A stretch of DNA of 13,694 nt from Coriobacteriia bacterium (GCA_030598125.1 JAUVQN010000012.1:1-13694); one strand, 5' to 3'; shown: positions 6,839-13,694, counted from the stretch's first letter. The notes: a model not told the origin generated them from the letters alone. Numbers and translations: made by a program.

Positions 6839-6936
6839 TCGCCTCGCTCTATGCACTACGAGAGAGCAACGGCTGTGCCAAAGAGAGTCCGGGGACCCAG
6901 AATACCTGGCAGAATATGCATAGCCACTTGCCTCCC
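6829..6936. repeat. Nested perfect inverted repeats in the 6648-7013 intergenic region
   Basis: The outer arms GGGAGGCA (6829-6836) and TGCCTCCC (6929-6936) are perfect complements. Inside them CTATGCA (6849-6855) and TGCATAG (6917-6923) are also perfect. Further in, TGCCA (6876-6880) pairs with TGGCA (6907-6911), and CCAG/CTGG at 6897-6909 is a competing small hairpin. Together they allow one branched structure of about 108 nt. No known riboswitch or RNA family was recognised on either strand. The left outer arm is also the 5' arm of the C-rich hairpin, so the two folds are mutually exclusive in a long minus-strand transcript. The right outer arm lies in the plus-strand promoter. Confidence 0.5.
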
Positions 6937-6956
6937 CCTTCTGCGGTCGCTACAAA
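6928..6956 (+). promoter_or_regulatory. Predicted promoter for the coiled-coil membrane protein gene
   Basis: TTGCCT (6928-6933, 4 of 6) and TACAAA (6951-6956, 4 of 6) are separated by exactly 17 bp. The transcript would begin near 6963, about 50 nt before ATG 7014. The -35 overlaps the right arm of the inverted repeat at 6829-6936. Confidence 0.45.
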
Positions 6957-7001
6957 GTGAGGTGGCGTCCGGTCGGGTCGAAGGCGCCCGGACCCTGTCG
7001 C

Positions 7002-7007
7002 AGGAGG
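7002..7007 (+). promoter_or_regulatory. Ribosome binding site deciding the start at 7014
   Basis: AGGAGG lies 6 nt before ATG 7014. The reading frame is open further upstream, to a GTG at 6957, but that codon abuts the predicted -10 element and has no Shine-Dalgarno, so 7014 is the start. Confidence 0.8.
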
Positions 7008-7013
7008 ACGCGC

Positions 7014-8063
7014 ATGACCGAGGAGCCCCCCGAGGACACGCAGGCGCCCGCCCCCGTGCGGGCCAGCGGAGCGACTCCCGAGGCGGGCGCGACGCCTGCC
7101 GACGGAGGCGCCCCGGAGACCGCCGGCGCTCCTCGGCGGCGCACCCGCACCGCCCTCATCGTCGCCGTTGCGGTACTCGTGGTGCTCGTGGTCGCGGCGG
7201 GCGCCGTCTGGTTCGGCTACGCGACGATCGCCGCCCGCCTCCAGGCGGAGCAGGATCTCGCTCGCGCGACGGAGCTCGTGGAGGAGGCCGACCTGGTCGT
7301 GATCGCGGCGGACGAGGTGGTGCAGGCCGAGGTGACGCCGCTCCTGGCGAGCGAGGCGAGGGACGCGAAGGAACAGATTCCCGCGGCCCAGGAGCAGCTC
7401 GACGAGGCGCTCGGGCTCATCGATGGAGCGTACGAGGATCTCTCCGAAGAGAACCGCGAGGTCGCGGACGCGCTCGAGGACTCGGCGGACGCGCGGCAAG
7501 AGATGTTCGTCGAGGCCGACGTCCTCGTGGAGGCGAACTCGAAGGCCGCCGCGGCACTCGGCCCGGCCGAGGACGCGGTCGAGGCGCTCCTCGCTGCGGA
7601 GGACCGCTCCGAGCAGGCGGTGGAGAGGTTCAACGAACACACGGAAGAGGGCGTCACCGCCTCGAAGGAGCTCACGAACCAGGCGATCGCCAAGCTCACC
7701 GAATCGAAGGGCCTCTTCGAAGAGGCGCAGGAGGCCTTCCCCGAAGCCGACTTCGAGCCCTTCATCGAGTACATAGACGCCCGCATCGCGCTGCTCCAGC
7801 AGTCGGTGAAGATCGACGAGACGTGGCTGGCGGGCGGCAACGAGAACCTCGAGAAGGCCAACGAGCTGCTCGAGGCGTACGCCATCGAGGAGAACGTGGT
7901 CGCCGCGCTCGCGGAGACGCTCCCCGCCTCGGAGACGGAGCCGATCGCGGCCGCCTACGCGGAGCTCACGGAGGATGCGGAGGAGCGCTATCTCGACGCG
8001 CGCGACAGAGCGATAGAGGCCGACGGCCGCTTGAGGGAGTTGCTCGAAGCGGAGGGCTCGTGA
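7014..8063 (+). CDS. Membrane-anchored, Ala/Glu-rich helical protein of unknown function, 349 aa
   Basis: The first 45 residues are Pro/Ala/Glu-rich and end in a basic cluster (RRRTRT). One hydrophobic helix follows at about 46-70 (ALIVAVAVLVVLVVAAGAVWFGY). The remaining 280 residues are almost entirely predicted helix, rich in Ala and Glu, with long stretches suited to coiled coils or stacked helical hairpins. Breaks occur around AFPEADFEP and LAGGNEN. By the positive-inside rule the N-terminus is cytoplasmic and the helical part faces outward. There are no cysteines and no recognisable catalytic motif. A spacer, cell-envelope scaffold or tetratricopeptide-like binding role is possible, but none is shown. 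It appears monocistronic, with its own promoter, although a short open frame starts at GTGA 8060-8063 overlapping its stop. Confidence 0.88.
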   Translation: MTEEPPEDTQAPAPVRASGATPEAGATPADGGAPETAGAPRRRTRTALIVAVAVLVVLVVAAGAVWFGYATIAARLQAEQDLARATELVEEADLVVIAADEVVQAEVTPLLASEARDAKEQIPAAQEQLDEALGLIDGAYEDLSEENREVADALEDSADARQEMFVEADVLVEANSKAAAALGPAEDAVEALLAAEDRSEQAVERFNEHTEEGVTASKELTNQAIAKLTESKGLFEEAQEAFPEADFEPFIEYIDARIALLQQSVKIDETWLAGGNENLEKANELLEAYAIEENVVAALAETLPASETEPIAAAYAELTEDAEERYLDARDRAIEADGRLRELLEAEGS

Positions 8064-8167
8064 CACCCGAGGAGTCCTGGTCCGGCTGGTGGTGGCCCGC
8101 GGCGACGGCCGTCCTGGGCGGCGCGATCATCATCGCCGCGCGACACAGCGTGCTGCGGACCGGGGCC
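8060..8167 (+). other. Coding-like gene start without a stop, possibly a gene remnant
   Basis: A GTG at 8060 overlaps the preceding stop in the coupling arrangement GTGA. The frame encodes TPEESWSGWWWPAATAVLGG and then AIIIAARHSVLRTGALLLG, with an aromatic cluster and a likely membrane helix. Nearly all third positions are G or C, as in real genes here. The frame then runs, without a stop, antisense through the convergent gene that ends at 8168. A full protein of that length is unlikely. It may be the 5' remnant of a gene lost when the convergent operon was placed here, or chance in high-GC DNA. Confidence 0.25.
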
Positions 8168-10159
8168 CTACTCCTCGGCCTTGACGCCCTCGAGCTTCAT
8201 GATGAAGCGGACCCGCCCCTCGGCGCCTTCCGGCTTGCCCAGGAAGGAATCGTAGGACTCGGCCGCCGCATCCATCGTGTCCAGGAGCGCTTCTCCCGCA
8301 GCCGCCTCGTCGACACCCTCGGCCATGCCGCCGGCGATCTCGTCGAGCGCGCTCTCGGTCGTCTTGATGCCGGGGACGTACTGTCCCATGAGCGTGCCGC
8401 CGTCCCGGAGTGCCGTGAGCGTCGAGGCGAGCGCGTCGAATGTCGCGGGCAGCTCTTCGAGCATGCCCAGCTGGTCCGCGCTGCCGGCGAGCCCGCCCTC
8501 GAGCTCGTTCAGGCCGAACGCGAGGCCCTCGAGCCCGGCCTTCGTGTCGACGAGACCGGGGAGCTGCTGCCCCTGGACCTCCCCGCCGTCCCTCAGGACG
8601 ACGAGCGCCTGTGTGAGCTGTCCGAACTCAGCCGGGATCTGCTCGAGCGCCTTCGACTCCTCCGCGAGCTGGTCGAGTCCCGCGGCGGTCTCACCGAGAC
8701 CGGCAGACAGCTCGACGAGTCCGTCGCGCGTGGTCGTGATGCCGGGCACGGGCTCGATGACTCCGGGAGCTACCTCGACGAGGCCTCCCACGGTGAGCGT
8801 CGTGAGCATCGAGTTCTGGGCGAGCAGCATGCCGTCGAGCGTCTGGACGTCGGGGTCGGCAGGATAGGACGCCGCGATCGAGCCGGCCAGTGTCGAAGCC
8901 GCCTGGTTCGAGACGCGCAATCCCTCCAGCATGAGGATCTGCTGGTCCAGGAGCATGATCAGGTCGTCGAGGCCGTCCTGGGACTGGCGGACCTCGTCGG
9001 CGAGCTGGGCGATGGCTGGTGGCAGCTCCGTGAGGTCGCCGCAGTCCACCGACTCCATCTCCTTGATGAGCTCGTCCAGGTACATGATCTGGCCGTCCAC
9101 GAGGAGGACGAGCCCGTCGGCCCCGTCGCTCATCTGGCTCACGCCCCCGAGGAGCTGATCGAACGCGCCCATCTGGGCCGCGAGGTCGTCGAGCTGGGAG
9201 GTGTCGAACTGGCCCAGGATGCCGTCGAGGATGGCGACGTGGCCCCCCGAGAGCTTCGACAGCCCCTCGATGCCTTCCTGGAGATCGCCCAGCTGCCCGG
9301 CGATGTCGAGGTCCGGTGCCTGGTCGGAGACCTTCTGCGGGACCGCGCTGACGATCATCGGCTCGAGCGCGATGTCGACCATGTCCATCTCGATCGAGAC
9401 GGTCTCCTCGGGCTGCGGGAACGTCACGAAGTTGTACATCATGTTCGAGCCCGTGACCGCCGGCTGACCGACGTCCTCGCTCTCGACGTTCGTGACCTTG
9501 AGGCCGTCGAACGTCATCTGGACCACCACGAGGAAGGGCGTCCAGAACTCGGACGTGGACGTCTCGATGGAGCCGTCGGCGGCGGTGAACTCGAGCGTCT
9601 CCTCCTGGCGGTCGGTGTTGACCACCGTGAGCTCGATACCGAGCCTCCCGCTCTCACCTGCGAGCGCGTCGGGCTCGATATCGCGGCCGTCGAGCGTGTA
9701 GGCGACGGATACCTCGATCGGTGTCGGCTTCTCGGTCTCGGTCCGGTAGAAGATGTCGCGGCGCCCGTCCACCTCGACGGTCCAGGCGATGTCGCCGTTC
9801 GAGATCTCGGGCTCCAGCTCCTCCTTCAGGGACTCGACGCCGTTGACGTCACCTTTGTCGACGACCGTGACCTCGCCGGAGCCGACGATCTTGAGCCAGT
9901 CCACGACGACGGTCTCCTGCACGTCGCCGCTGGCGTCCATGAGCACGTAGACCGTCTCGTCGTCGGTGACGGTGACGTCCGCCGTGGACGAGGGCGCAGA
10001 CGTCGCAACGGACACGCTCGTCACGAGGAGCGCGAGCATCACCCCGGCGGCGGCGAGCTTGCGTCGCCGCGCTCGTCGGGCTCCGAAGCGCTCCCGCCTG
10101 CGCGCCCTTCGGGCCATCTCGTGCTCACGTCTGCCTGTCGAGGATGCCATCGCACTCAT
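8168..10159 (-). CDS. Exported YhgE/Pip-like partner protein of the MMPL transporter, 663 aa
   Basis: The start codon overlaps the MMPL stop as ATGA (10159-10156), so translation is probably coupled; AAGGAG at 10176-10171 is the likely ribosome binding site. A very basic N-terminus is followed by a hydrophobic stretch at about 35-54 (LAAAGVMLALLVTSVSVATSA), a Sec signal or anchor. Residues 60-290 look beta-rich. From about 300 onward the protein is a long series of Leu/Gly heptad-like helices (L..G...L..L) as in YhgE/Pip proteins. Three copies of a repeat with exact 62-residue period begin at P472, P534 and P596 (PGITTTRDGL, PGLVDTKAGL, PGIKTTESAL). The C-terminal membrane domain of classical YhgE is absent. 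An extracytoplasmic adaptor or periplasmic-type partner of the transporter is inferred from gene order. Confidence 0.88.
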   Translation of the reverse strand: MSAMASSTGRREHEMARRARRRERFGARRARRRKLAAAGVMLALLVTSVSVATSAPSSTADVTVTDDETVYVLMDASGDVQETVVVDWLKIVGSGEVTVVDKGDVNGVESLKEELEPEISNGDIAWTVEVDGRRDIFYRTETEKPTPIEVSVAYTLDGRDIEPDALAGESGRLGIELTVVNTDRQEETLEFTAADGSIETSTSEFWTPFLVVVQMTFDGLKVTNVESEDVGQPAVTGSNMMYNFVTFPQPEETVSIEMDMVDIALEPMIVSAVPQKVSDQAPDLDIAGQLGDLQEGIEGLSKLSGGHVAILDGILGQFDTSQLDDLAAQMGAFDQLLGGVSQMSDGADGLVLLVDGQIMYLDELIKEMESVDCGDLTELPPAIAQLADEVRQSQDGLDDLIMLLDQQILMLEGLRVSNQAASTLAGSIAASYPADPDVQTLDGMLLAQNSMLTTLTVGGLVEVAPGVIEPVPGITTTRDGLVELSAGLGETAAGLDQLAEESKALEQIPAEFGQLTQALVVLRDGGEVQGQQLPGLVDTKAGLEGLAFGLNELEGGLAGSADQLGMLEELPATFDALASTLTALRDGGTLMGQYVPGIKTTESALDEIAGGMAEGVDEAAAGEALLDTMDAAAESYDSFLGKPEGAEGRVRFIMKLEGVKAEE

Positions 10160-12231
10160 CTCTCCCTGGTCTCCTTGGGCCAGCGGATGCTGGTCCTCTC
10201 GAACAGTGGCTGCCCCACGACGAGCACGCCGGGCAGGAGGAACACGACGATGAAGAAGCTGATCACGGCGCCGCGCGAGATGAGCGTCGCGAGCTGGCTG
10301 ATGATGCCGATCTCCGTGAAGAACACCATCCCGATCGTGGCCGCGAAGAGCGTGCCCGCGCTCACGAGGATCGAGGGTGCCGACTCCGCGAGCGCCTTCT
10401 CGATCGCCACGCGTCTGTCGCCCGTCTTGCGGACCTCTTCCTCGAACCTCGAGGTCAGGAGGATCGCGTAGTCGACCGTCGCGCCGAGCTGGATGGCGCC
10501 GATCGCGAGGATCGCGAAGAAGATGATCTCCTGGCCCATGAGCCCCGAGATCCCCTGGTTGAGGAAGATCGCGAGCTCGATGGCGGCCAGCAGTGCGATC
10601 GGCACGGTGAGCGAGCGGAACGCGATCATCACGATGATGAAGATGGCGATGAGCGACACGAGGTTCACGCGGTTGACGTCCTCGGCGGAGAGCTCCTCCA
10701 TGTCCTTGAGGAGCGGCACCTCTCCCGTCACGTACGTCTCGCCGGGATACGTGCTCGCCGACGCGCGGATCTTGTCGAGCACCCCGGTCGTGCGCGCGTC
10801 GCCGAAATCGTACTCGACCGATGCGTTGATGAACGTGTAGCCGCCGCTGAAGAAGGCCTCACGGGCCTCTTCGGGGATGAACTCGTCGGGAATGAGCGGG
10901 TCGACGACGTCCGTGTACGCGAACGCGCCCGATACCCCGTCGATCTCCTCCACGCTCCCCGCCAGATCCTCCAGGTCGGTCTTGGACCCGGTGTCCTCCA
11001 CGATGACGAAGATGGACGTCTGCCGTCCGAAGCGCTCCGCGATCTCGTCGGCCGCGATCGAGGACGGGAGTCCGTCGGGCAGGCTGTCCGAGAGGTCGTA
11101 GTTCTGCTGGACCTGGAGGTAGCCCCAGACGGCCGGCACGAAGAGGAGCAGGCCGATGAGCGCGAACACGCCGGCATGCTTGCCGATGAACGCGCCGAGC
11201 TTCCCGAAGTCGGGCATGTGCGTCTTGTGCGAGAAGCGCTCGATGAGCGTGTCGAACGCGAGCAGCAGCGCCGGCAGGATCGTGAAGACCGCGATCACCG
11301 TGATGAGCACGCCGCGAGCGAGCGTGAAGCCCATGTCCGCGCCGAAGCCGAGCCGCATCACCGACAGCGCGAGGAAGCCCGCGATGGTGGTCGCCGACGC
11401 GGACGAGATGGACTTGAACGCGCCGACGATCGCCCGTTCCATCGCGGTCTCGGGATCGTGCTCCCGCTTCTCTTCCTCGAACCGGTGGTAGAGGAAGAGC
11501 GCGTAGTCCATGGTGACGGCGAACTGCAGCGCGAACACGATGACGCCGGTGATGTACGACATCTCCTGTCCGACGTAGTACGCGAACCCTAGGTTGTAGA
11601 GGACCGACAGCCCGATCGTCACCACGAACAGGAGCGGCACGATGATCGACGGTATGGTCAGGACCAGCACGACCGTCACCAGGACCAGCGCGGAGATACC
11701 GATCTTGAGCTGGTCGCCCGACATGACGTCCTCGAGCTCGATCTGGTCGGCGCCGGTGACCCACGCGGTCTCGTCGGCCAGCAGCTCCTTGATGTCGAGG
11801 AAGGCTTGCCGCGTGCGCGGGTCGGTCCCTCCGACCGCGAAGCTCACCTGGACGAGCGTGGCCTCGCCCTCGAAGTAGTTCTCCTCCACGGACTCGGGCC
11901 AGAACTCGCGCGGCACGGCGAGGTCGGTGAGATCGTCGGCCCAGGAGACCCTCTCGATACCCTCGATCTCCTCGAGCTGCTCGACTATGCGGGCCGCTTC
12001 GACCGGCGTGACGTCGTCGATCATGATCTGGGCGGTGTTGCCGAGCTTGAAGTCCTCGTTGAGTATCTCGAAGCCCTGCACCGACTTCAGTTCCTGCGGC
12101 AGGTACTCGAACATGTCGTAGTTGATGCCGGCGTTCATCACTCCGAAGGCCCCGAACACCGCCAGGATCGCCGCGATGCCGAGGATCGCCTTGCGGAAGC
12201 GGACGATGGAGTGGGCGATCCGGCTCAGCAC
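10156..12231 (-). CDS. MMPL/RND-family transporter, 691 aa
   Basis: The protein has the two-fold RND layout. TM1 (about 15-33) is followed by a large extracytoplasmic loop to about 175 and a cluster of five helices. TM7 (about 352-372) is followed by a second large loop to about 525 and another five helices. The proton-relay Asp-Tyr pairs known from MmpL3 are present in both halves: D242-Y243 (MDYALFLYHRFEEE) and D587-Y588 (VDYAILLTSRFEEE). It is therefore predicted to use the proton gradient to export a lipid, peptide or toxic compound. The length is below the 900-1000 residues typical of mycobacterial MmpL proteins because the loops are short and there is no C-terminal tail. The GTG start at 12231 overlaps the end of the tetR gene by 7 nt, and the stop overlaps the next start. 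Confidence 0.93.
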   Translation of the reverse strand: MLSRIAHSIVRFRKAILGIAAILAVFGAFGVMNAGINYDMFEYLPQELKSVQGFEILNEDFKLGNTAQIMIDDVTPVEAARIVEQLEEIEGIERVSWADDLTDLAVPREFWPESVEENYFEGEATLVQVSFAVGGTDPRTRQAFLDIKELLADETAWVTGADQIELEDVMSGDQLKIGISALVLVTVVLVLTIPSIIVPLLFVVTIGLSVLYNLGFAYYVGQEMSYITGVIVFALQFAVTMDYALFLYHRFEEEKREHDPETAMERAIVGAFKSISSASATTIAGFLALSVMRLGFGADMGFTLARGVLITVIAVFTILPALLLAFDTLIERFSHKTHMPDFGKLGAFIGKHAGVFALIGLLLFVPAVWGYLQVQQNYDLSDSLPDGLPSSIAADEIAERFGRQTSIFVIVEDTGSKTDLEDLAGSVEEIDGVSGAFAYTDVVDPLIPDEFIPEEAREAFFSGGYTFINASVEYDFGDARTTGVLDKIRASASTYPGETYVTGEVPLLKDMEELSAEDVNRVNLVSLIAIFIIVMIAFRSLTVPIALLAAIELAIFLNQGISGLMGQEIIFFAILAIGAIQLGATVDYAILLTSRFEEEVRKTGDRRVAIEKALAESAPSILVSAGTLFAATIGMVFFTEIGIISQLATLISRGAVISFFIVVFLLPGVLVVGQPLFERTSIRWPKETRER

Positions 12232-12857
12232 GGGCGCATCCCGTCCAGGAAGAGGGAGGCGACGAAGTCGGCGACGGCGTCAGGGTCCCATGCCGACTCT
12301 CCGGCGGGCACGTCGTGGTCCGAGCCCCCCAGGATCCTGGAGGCGACGCGGATATGCGCCATGCCGACGAGGCATTCGGCCGCCATGACGGGGTCCACCG
12401 CGCGCAGCTCTCCCGACTCGATCCCCTCGGTGATCGTGGCCGCGAGGGCGGCCATCACGGGAGCGAATCCGGCGAGGGAGTAGCTCGTACCCTCGTCGCC
12501 CGCCCGCGTGCTCGTCACGATCCGGACGAGGCTCTCGTGCTCCAGCACGATCGAGATGTACGCGCGGACCCAGCCGCGGATGCGCTCGGACGCGGTCCCT
12601 TCAGCGGAGAGCGCCTCCTGGCCCGAGCTGATGAGTGTGGCCACGCCCTCGTCGACGATCGCCTCGAAGAGCGAGAGCTTGTCCTCGAAATGGTAGTAGA
12701 TGAGGCCGGTAGAGACGTCGCAGGCACCCGCGATGTCGGCGACGGTGACGTTCCGGTAGCCGCGCTCGGCGAAGAGCTGCTCGGCCGATCGGAGGATGCG
12801 TTCGCGCGCGCCCTCGTCGTGCGGGGCGTCGGACTCGCGGGTGGTTGTGGGCTGCAC
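12225..12857 (-). CDS. TetR-family repressor of the MMPL operon, 210 aa
   Basis: Residues 16-62 form the TetR DNA-binding domain: ARERILRSAEQLFAERGYRNV, then the helix-turn-helix TVADIAGACDVSTGLIYYHF with the usual YYHFEDK ending. The remaining helices form a ligand-binding and dimerisation domain without a family-specific signature. The frame is open upstream to 13091, but that region is antisense-like and crosses the operator and promoter. GTG 12857 is the first start downstream of them and gives a normal TetR length; AAGG lies about 11 nt before it. It is the first gene of a three-gene operon with the transporter and its partner, so it most likely senses a transported compound and represses its own operon through the 24-bp palindrome just upstream. 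Confidence 0.9.
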   Translation of the reverse strand: MQPTTTRESDAPHDEGARERILRSAEQLFAERGYRNVTVADIAGACDVSTGLIYYHFEDKLSLFEAIVDEGVATLISSGQEALSAEGTASERIRGWVRAYISIVLEHESLVRIVTSTRAGDEGTSYSLAGFAPVMAALAATITEGIESGELRAVDPVMAAECLVGMAHIRVASRILGGSDHDVPAGESAWDPDAVADFVASLFLDGMRPC

Positions 12858-12877
12858 GGTGGGCGGGGCCTTCCCGG

Positions 12878-12901
12878 TCCTGACTGAACGTTCAGTCAGG
12901 A
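12878..12901. promoter_or_regulatory. TetR-type operator: 24-bp perfect palindrome
   Basis: The half-site TCCTGACTGAAC is followed directly by its exact reverse complement. The central TGAACGTTCA and flanking GACT/AGTC resemble operators of many TetR repressors with a GAACGTTC core, such as BM3R1. It begins one base after the -10 element and covers the predicted transcription start, the position expected for a repressor that blocks the tetR-MMPL operon. It is 21 nt upstream of the tetR start codon. Confidence 0.85.
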
Positions 12902-12907
12902 AGTATA
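12902..12907 (-). promoter_or_regulatory. -10 element of the tetR-MMPL operon promoter
   Basis: TATACT on the minus strand (5 of 6) lies immediately upstream of the palindrome, placing transcription start near 12895-12896. No good -35 hexamer is present at 16-18 bp spacing, which suggests dependence on an activator. Confidence 0.6.
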
Positions 12908-12928
12908 CCGCAAGCGTGAGGGCACTGT

Positions 12929-12944
12929 GGTGACCCGCATCACC
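12929..12944. promoter_or_regulatory. CRP/FNR-type dyad GGTGA-N6-TCACC upstream of the tetR promoter
   Basis: Two perfect 5-bp arms are separated by six bases, the geometry of E. coli CRP sites (TGTGA-N6-TCACA), and contain the TGA-N6-TCA core shared by CRP and FNR sites. The centre at 12936.5 is about 41 bp before the predicted start of the tetR transcript, the class-II activator position. The site overlaps the stop codon of the Crp/Fnr-family gene. Confidence 0.5.
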
Positions 12945-13641
12945 CCTCGTCGTAGCCCGCACCACGCCGGACGAGACCCCCGACGTCGAGGACGGTGACC
13001 GTGGAGCCCTCGAGCTCGATGAGCCCCTCGTCGCGGAGGCGCGCGAAGGCGCGCGAGAGGGTCTCGGGCCCCGTGGCCAGTGTGGAGGCAAGCTCCGTCT
13101 TCGTCATGCCGAGATCCACGACGAGGCCCTCCGGTGATGGACGTCCGACCGCCAGGGCGCGACCGAACAGGTACGAGGCCAGTCGGGACGGGACGTCCGC
13201 CGCCAGCGCCTTGACCACATCCATCAGGCGCTCCGAGCGGCGGGCCACCGCGGTCACGGTGGCCCGTGCGACCATCGGGTCCCCGGCCACGAGCGCGTGC
13301 AGGGCGTCCGCTCGCACGAGGACCACGTCGCTGACGGCGGCGGCCTCGGACATCGCGTCGTGCCGTCCGCCGGCCAGTGCGGGGCCGAGGCCGACCGCGT
13401 CGCCGGGCCCGACGCGCTCGAGCGTGACGGACCTCCCGCCGGCCGTGAGGTGGTACACGCGGATCTCTCCCGCGTCGATGATGGCGAACTCGTCGGCGAG
13501 ATCTCCCTCGGAGAAGAGGACCTCGCCGGGCCCGAGCGCGACGGCCCGCGACGCCGCCGCGAGCGGTCCCGCGCTCGTCGGATCGACTCCCACGAGGAGT
13601 CTCGACGCGGCGAGCGCCCCAGCGATCTCACGCACCCTCAC
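12940..13641 (-). CDS. Crp/Fnr-family transcriptional regulator, 233 aa
   Basis: The GTG start at 13641 has GGAGG 4 nt upstream; a second GTG at 13635 would have better spacing. Residues 35-120 form a cyclic-nucleotide-binding-like beta roll (GPGEVLFSEGDLADEFAIID, then GEIRVYHL and GPGDAVGLG). The Glu/Arg phosphate-binding cassette needed for cAMP is not recognisable, and the protein has no cysteine, so neither a CRP-type cAMP response nor an FNR-type Fe-S sensor is expected. A dimerisation helix at about 122-148 leads to the winged helix at 150-225. Its recognition segment GPETLSRAF has E193, S196 and R197 at the positions FNR uses to read TTGAT. It may control the downstream tetR-MMPL promoter through the dyad at 12929-12944. 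The ligand is unknown. Confidence 0.9.
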   Translation of the reverse strand: MRVREIAGALAASRLLVGVDPTSAGPLAAASRAVALGPGEVLFSEGDLADEFAIIDAGEIRVYHLTAGGRSVTLERVGPGDAVGLGPALAGGRHDAMSEAAAVSDVVLVRADALHALVAGDPMVARATVTAVARRSERLMDVVKALAADVPSRLASYLFGRALAVGRPSPEGLVVDLGMTKTELASTLATGPETLSRAFARLRDEGLIELEGSTVTVLDVGGLVRRGAGYDEG

Positions 13642-13694
13642 ACCACCTCCGCCCCGAGTGTAGTCGAGCCTTCCGGGCGGTGTGGGTACCTTCC

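Noticed and set aside
6833..6848. A minus-strand match to the B12 box of cobalamin riboswitches (GCGAGGCGACCTGCC)
   Set aside because: The box-like sequence is close, but the rest of the conserved cobalamin core is absent upstream and the neighbouring genes have no B12 link.
6849..8066. A 405-codon minus-strand open frame opposite the coiled-coil gene
   Set aside because: It is antisense to a plus-strand gene with a strong ribosome binding site and promoter, and its composition is Arg/Leu-rich without recognisable domains.
6737..10471. A very long plus-strand open frame (1244 codons)
   Set aside because: It crosses a real gene in another frame and then runs in register antisense to two clear minus-strand genes. 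High GC removes stop codons from such frames, and the product is Arg/Gly-rich without domains.
12858..13091. An upstream extension of the TetR frame
   Set aside because: The extra 78 residues are antisense to the Crp/Fnr gene and cross the operator and the -10 element, so they would not be transcribed from the predicted promoter.
1..13694. tRNA, rRNA, CRISPR arrays, insertion sequences or prophage genes
   Set aside because: None was seen on reading both strands: no cloverleaf, no regularly spaced direct repeats, no transposase or integrase motifs.

Overview
The window is high-GC DNA. Third codon positions are strongly GC-biased, several genes start with GTG, and Shine-Dalgarno sequences are G-rich. 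A tandem pair of WYL-domain regulators of PafB/PafC type, a DinG helicase fused to a DnaQ-like exonuclease, and an MMPL transporter all fit an actinomycetote, possibly of the Coriobacteriia. That placement is an inference from gene content and composition. No rRNA, tRNA, insertion sequence, CRISPR array or phage gene was seen.

Layout. Positions 1-760 (+) hold the C-terminal end of a membrane protein, a 62-residue cysteine-rich zinc-ribbon-like protein, and a 143-residue protein with a histidine/aspartate motif like zinc-dependent phospholipase C folds. These genes are tightly packed. A promoter at 846-874 precedes a second unit at 923-4400 (+): a membrane-anchored protein with an extracytoplasmic domain, then the exonuclease-helicase. 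The helicase stop codon shares a CTAG tetranucleotide with the stop of a convergent minus-strand operon (6647-4397) of pafB-like, pafC-like and a small cysteine-rich gene.

The interval 6648-7013 has no gene but much structure. On the minus strand two hairpins carry C-rich loops, the second being a 13-bp perfect terminator-like stem; this resembles the actinobacterial 6C small RNAs. Next to it is a nested pair of perfect inverted repeats, and then a plus-strand promoter for a membrane-anchored, coiled-coil-rich protein (7014-8063).

The right end (13641-8168, minus strand) holds a Crp/Fnr-family regulator followed by a three-gene operon: TetR regulator, MMPL/RND transporter and an exported YhgE/Pip-like partner. 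Overlapping start and stop codons couple the three. The TetR promoter is informative. A 24-bp perfect palindrome covers the predicted start of transcription, and a CRP-type dyad (GGTGA-N6-TCACC) lies about 41 bp upstream, where no -35 element is recognisable. The simplest model is TetR autorepression combined with class-II activation by the neighbouring Crp/Fnr protein or a homologue.
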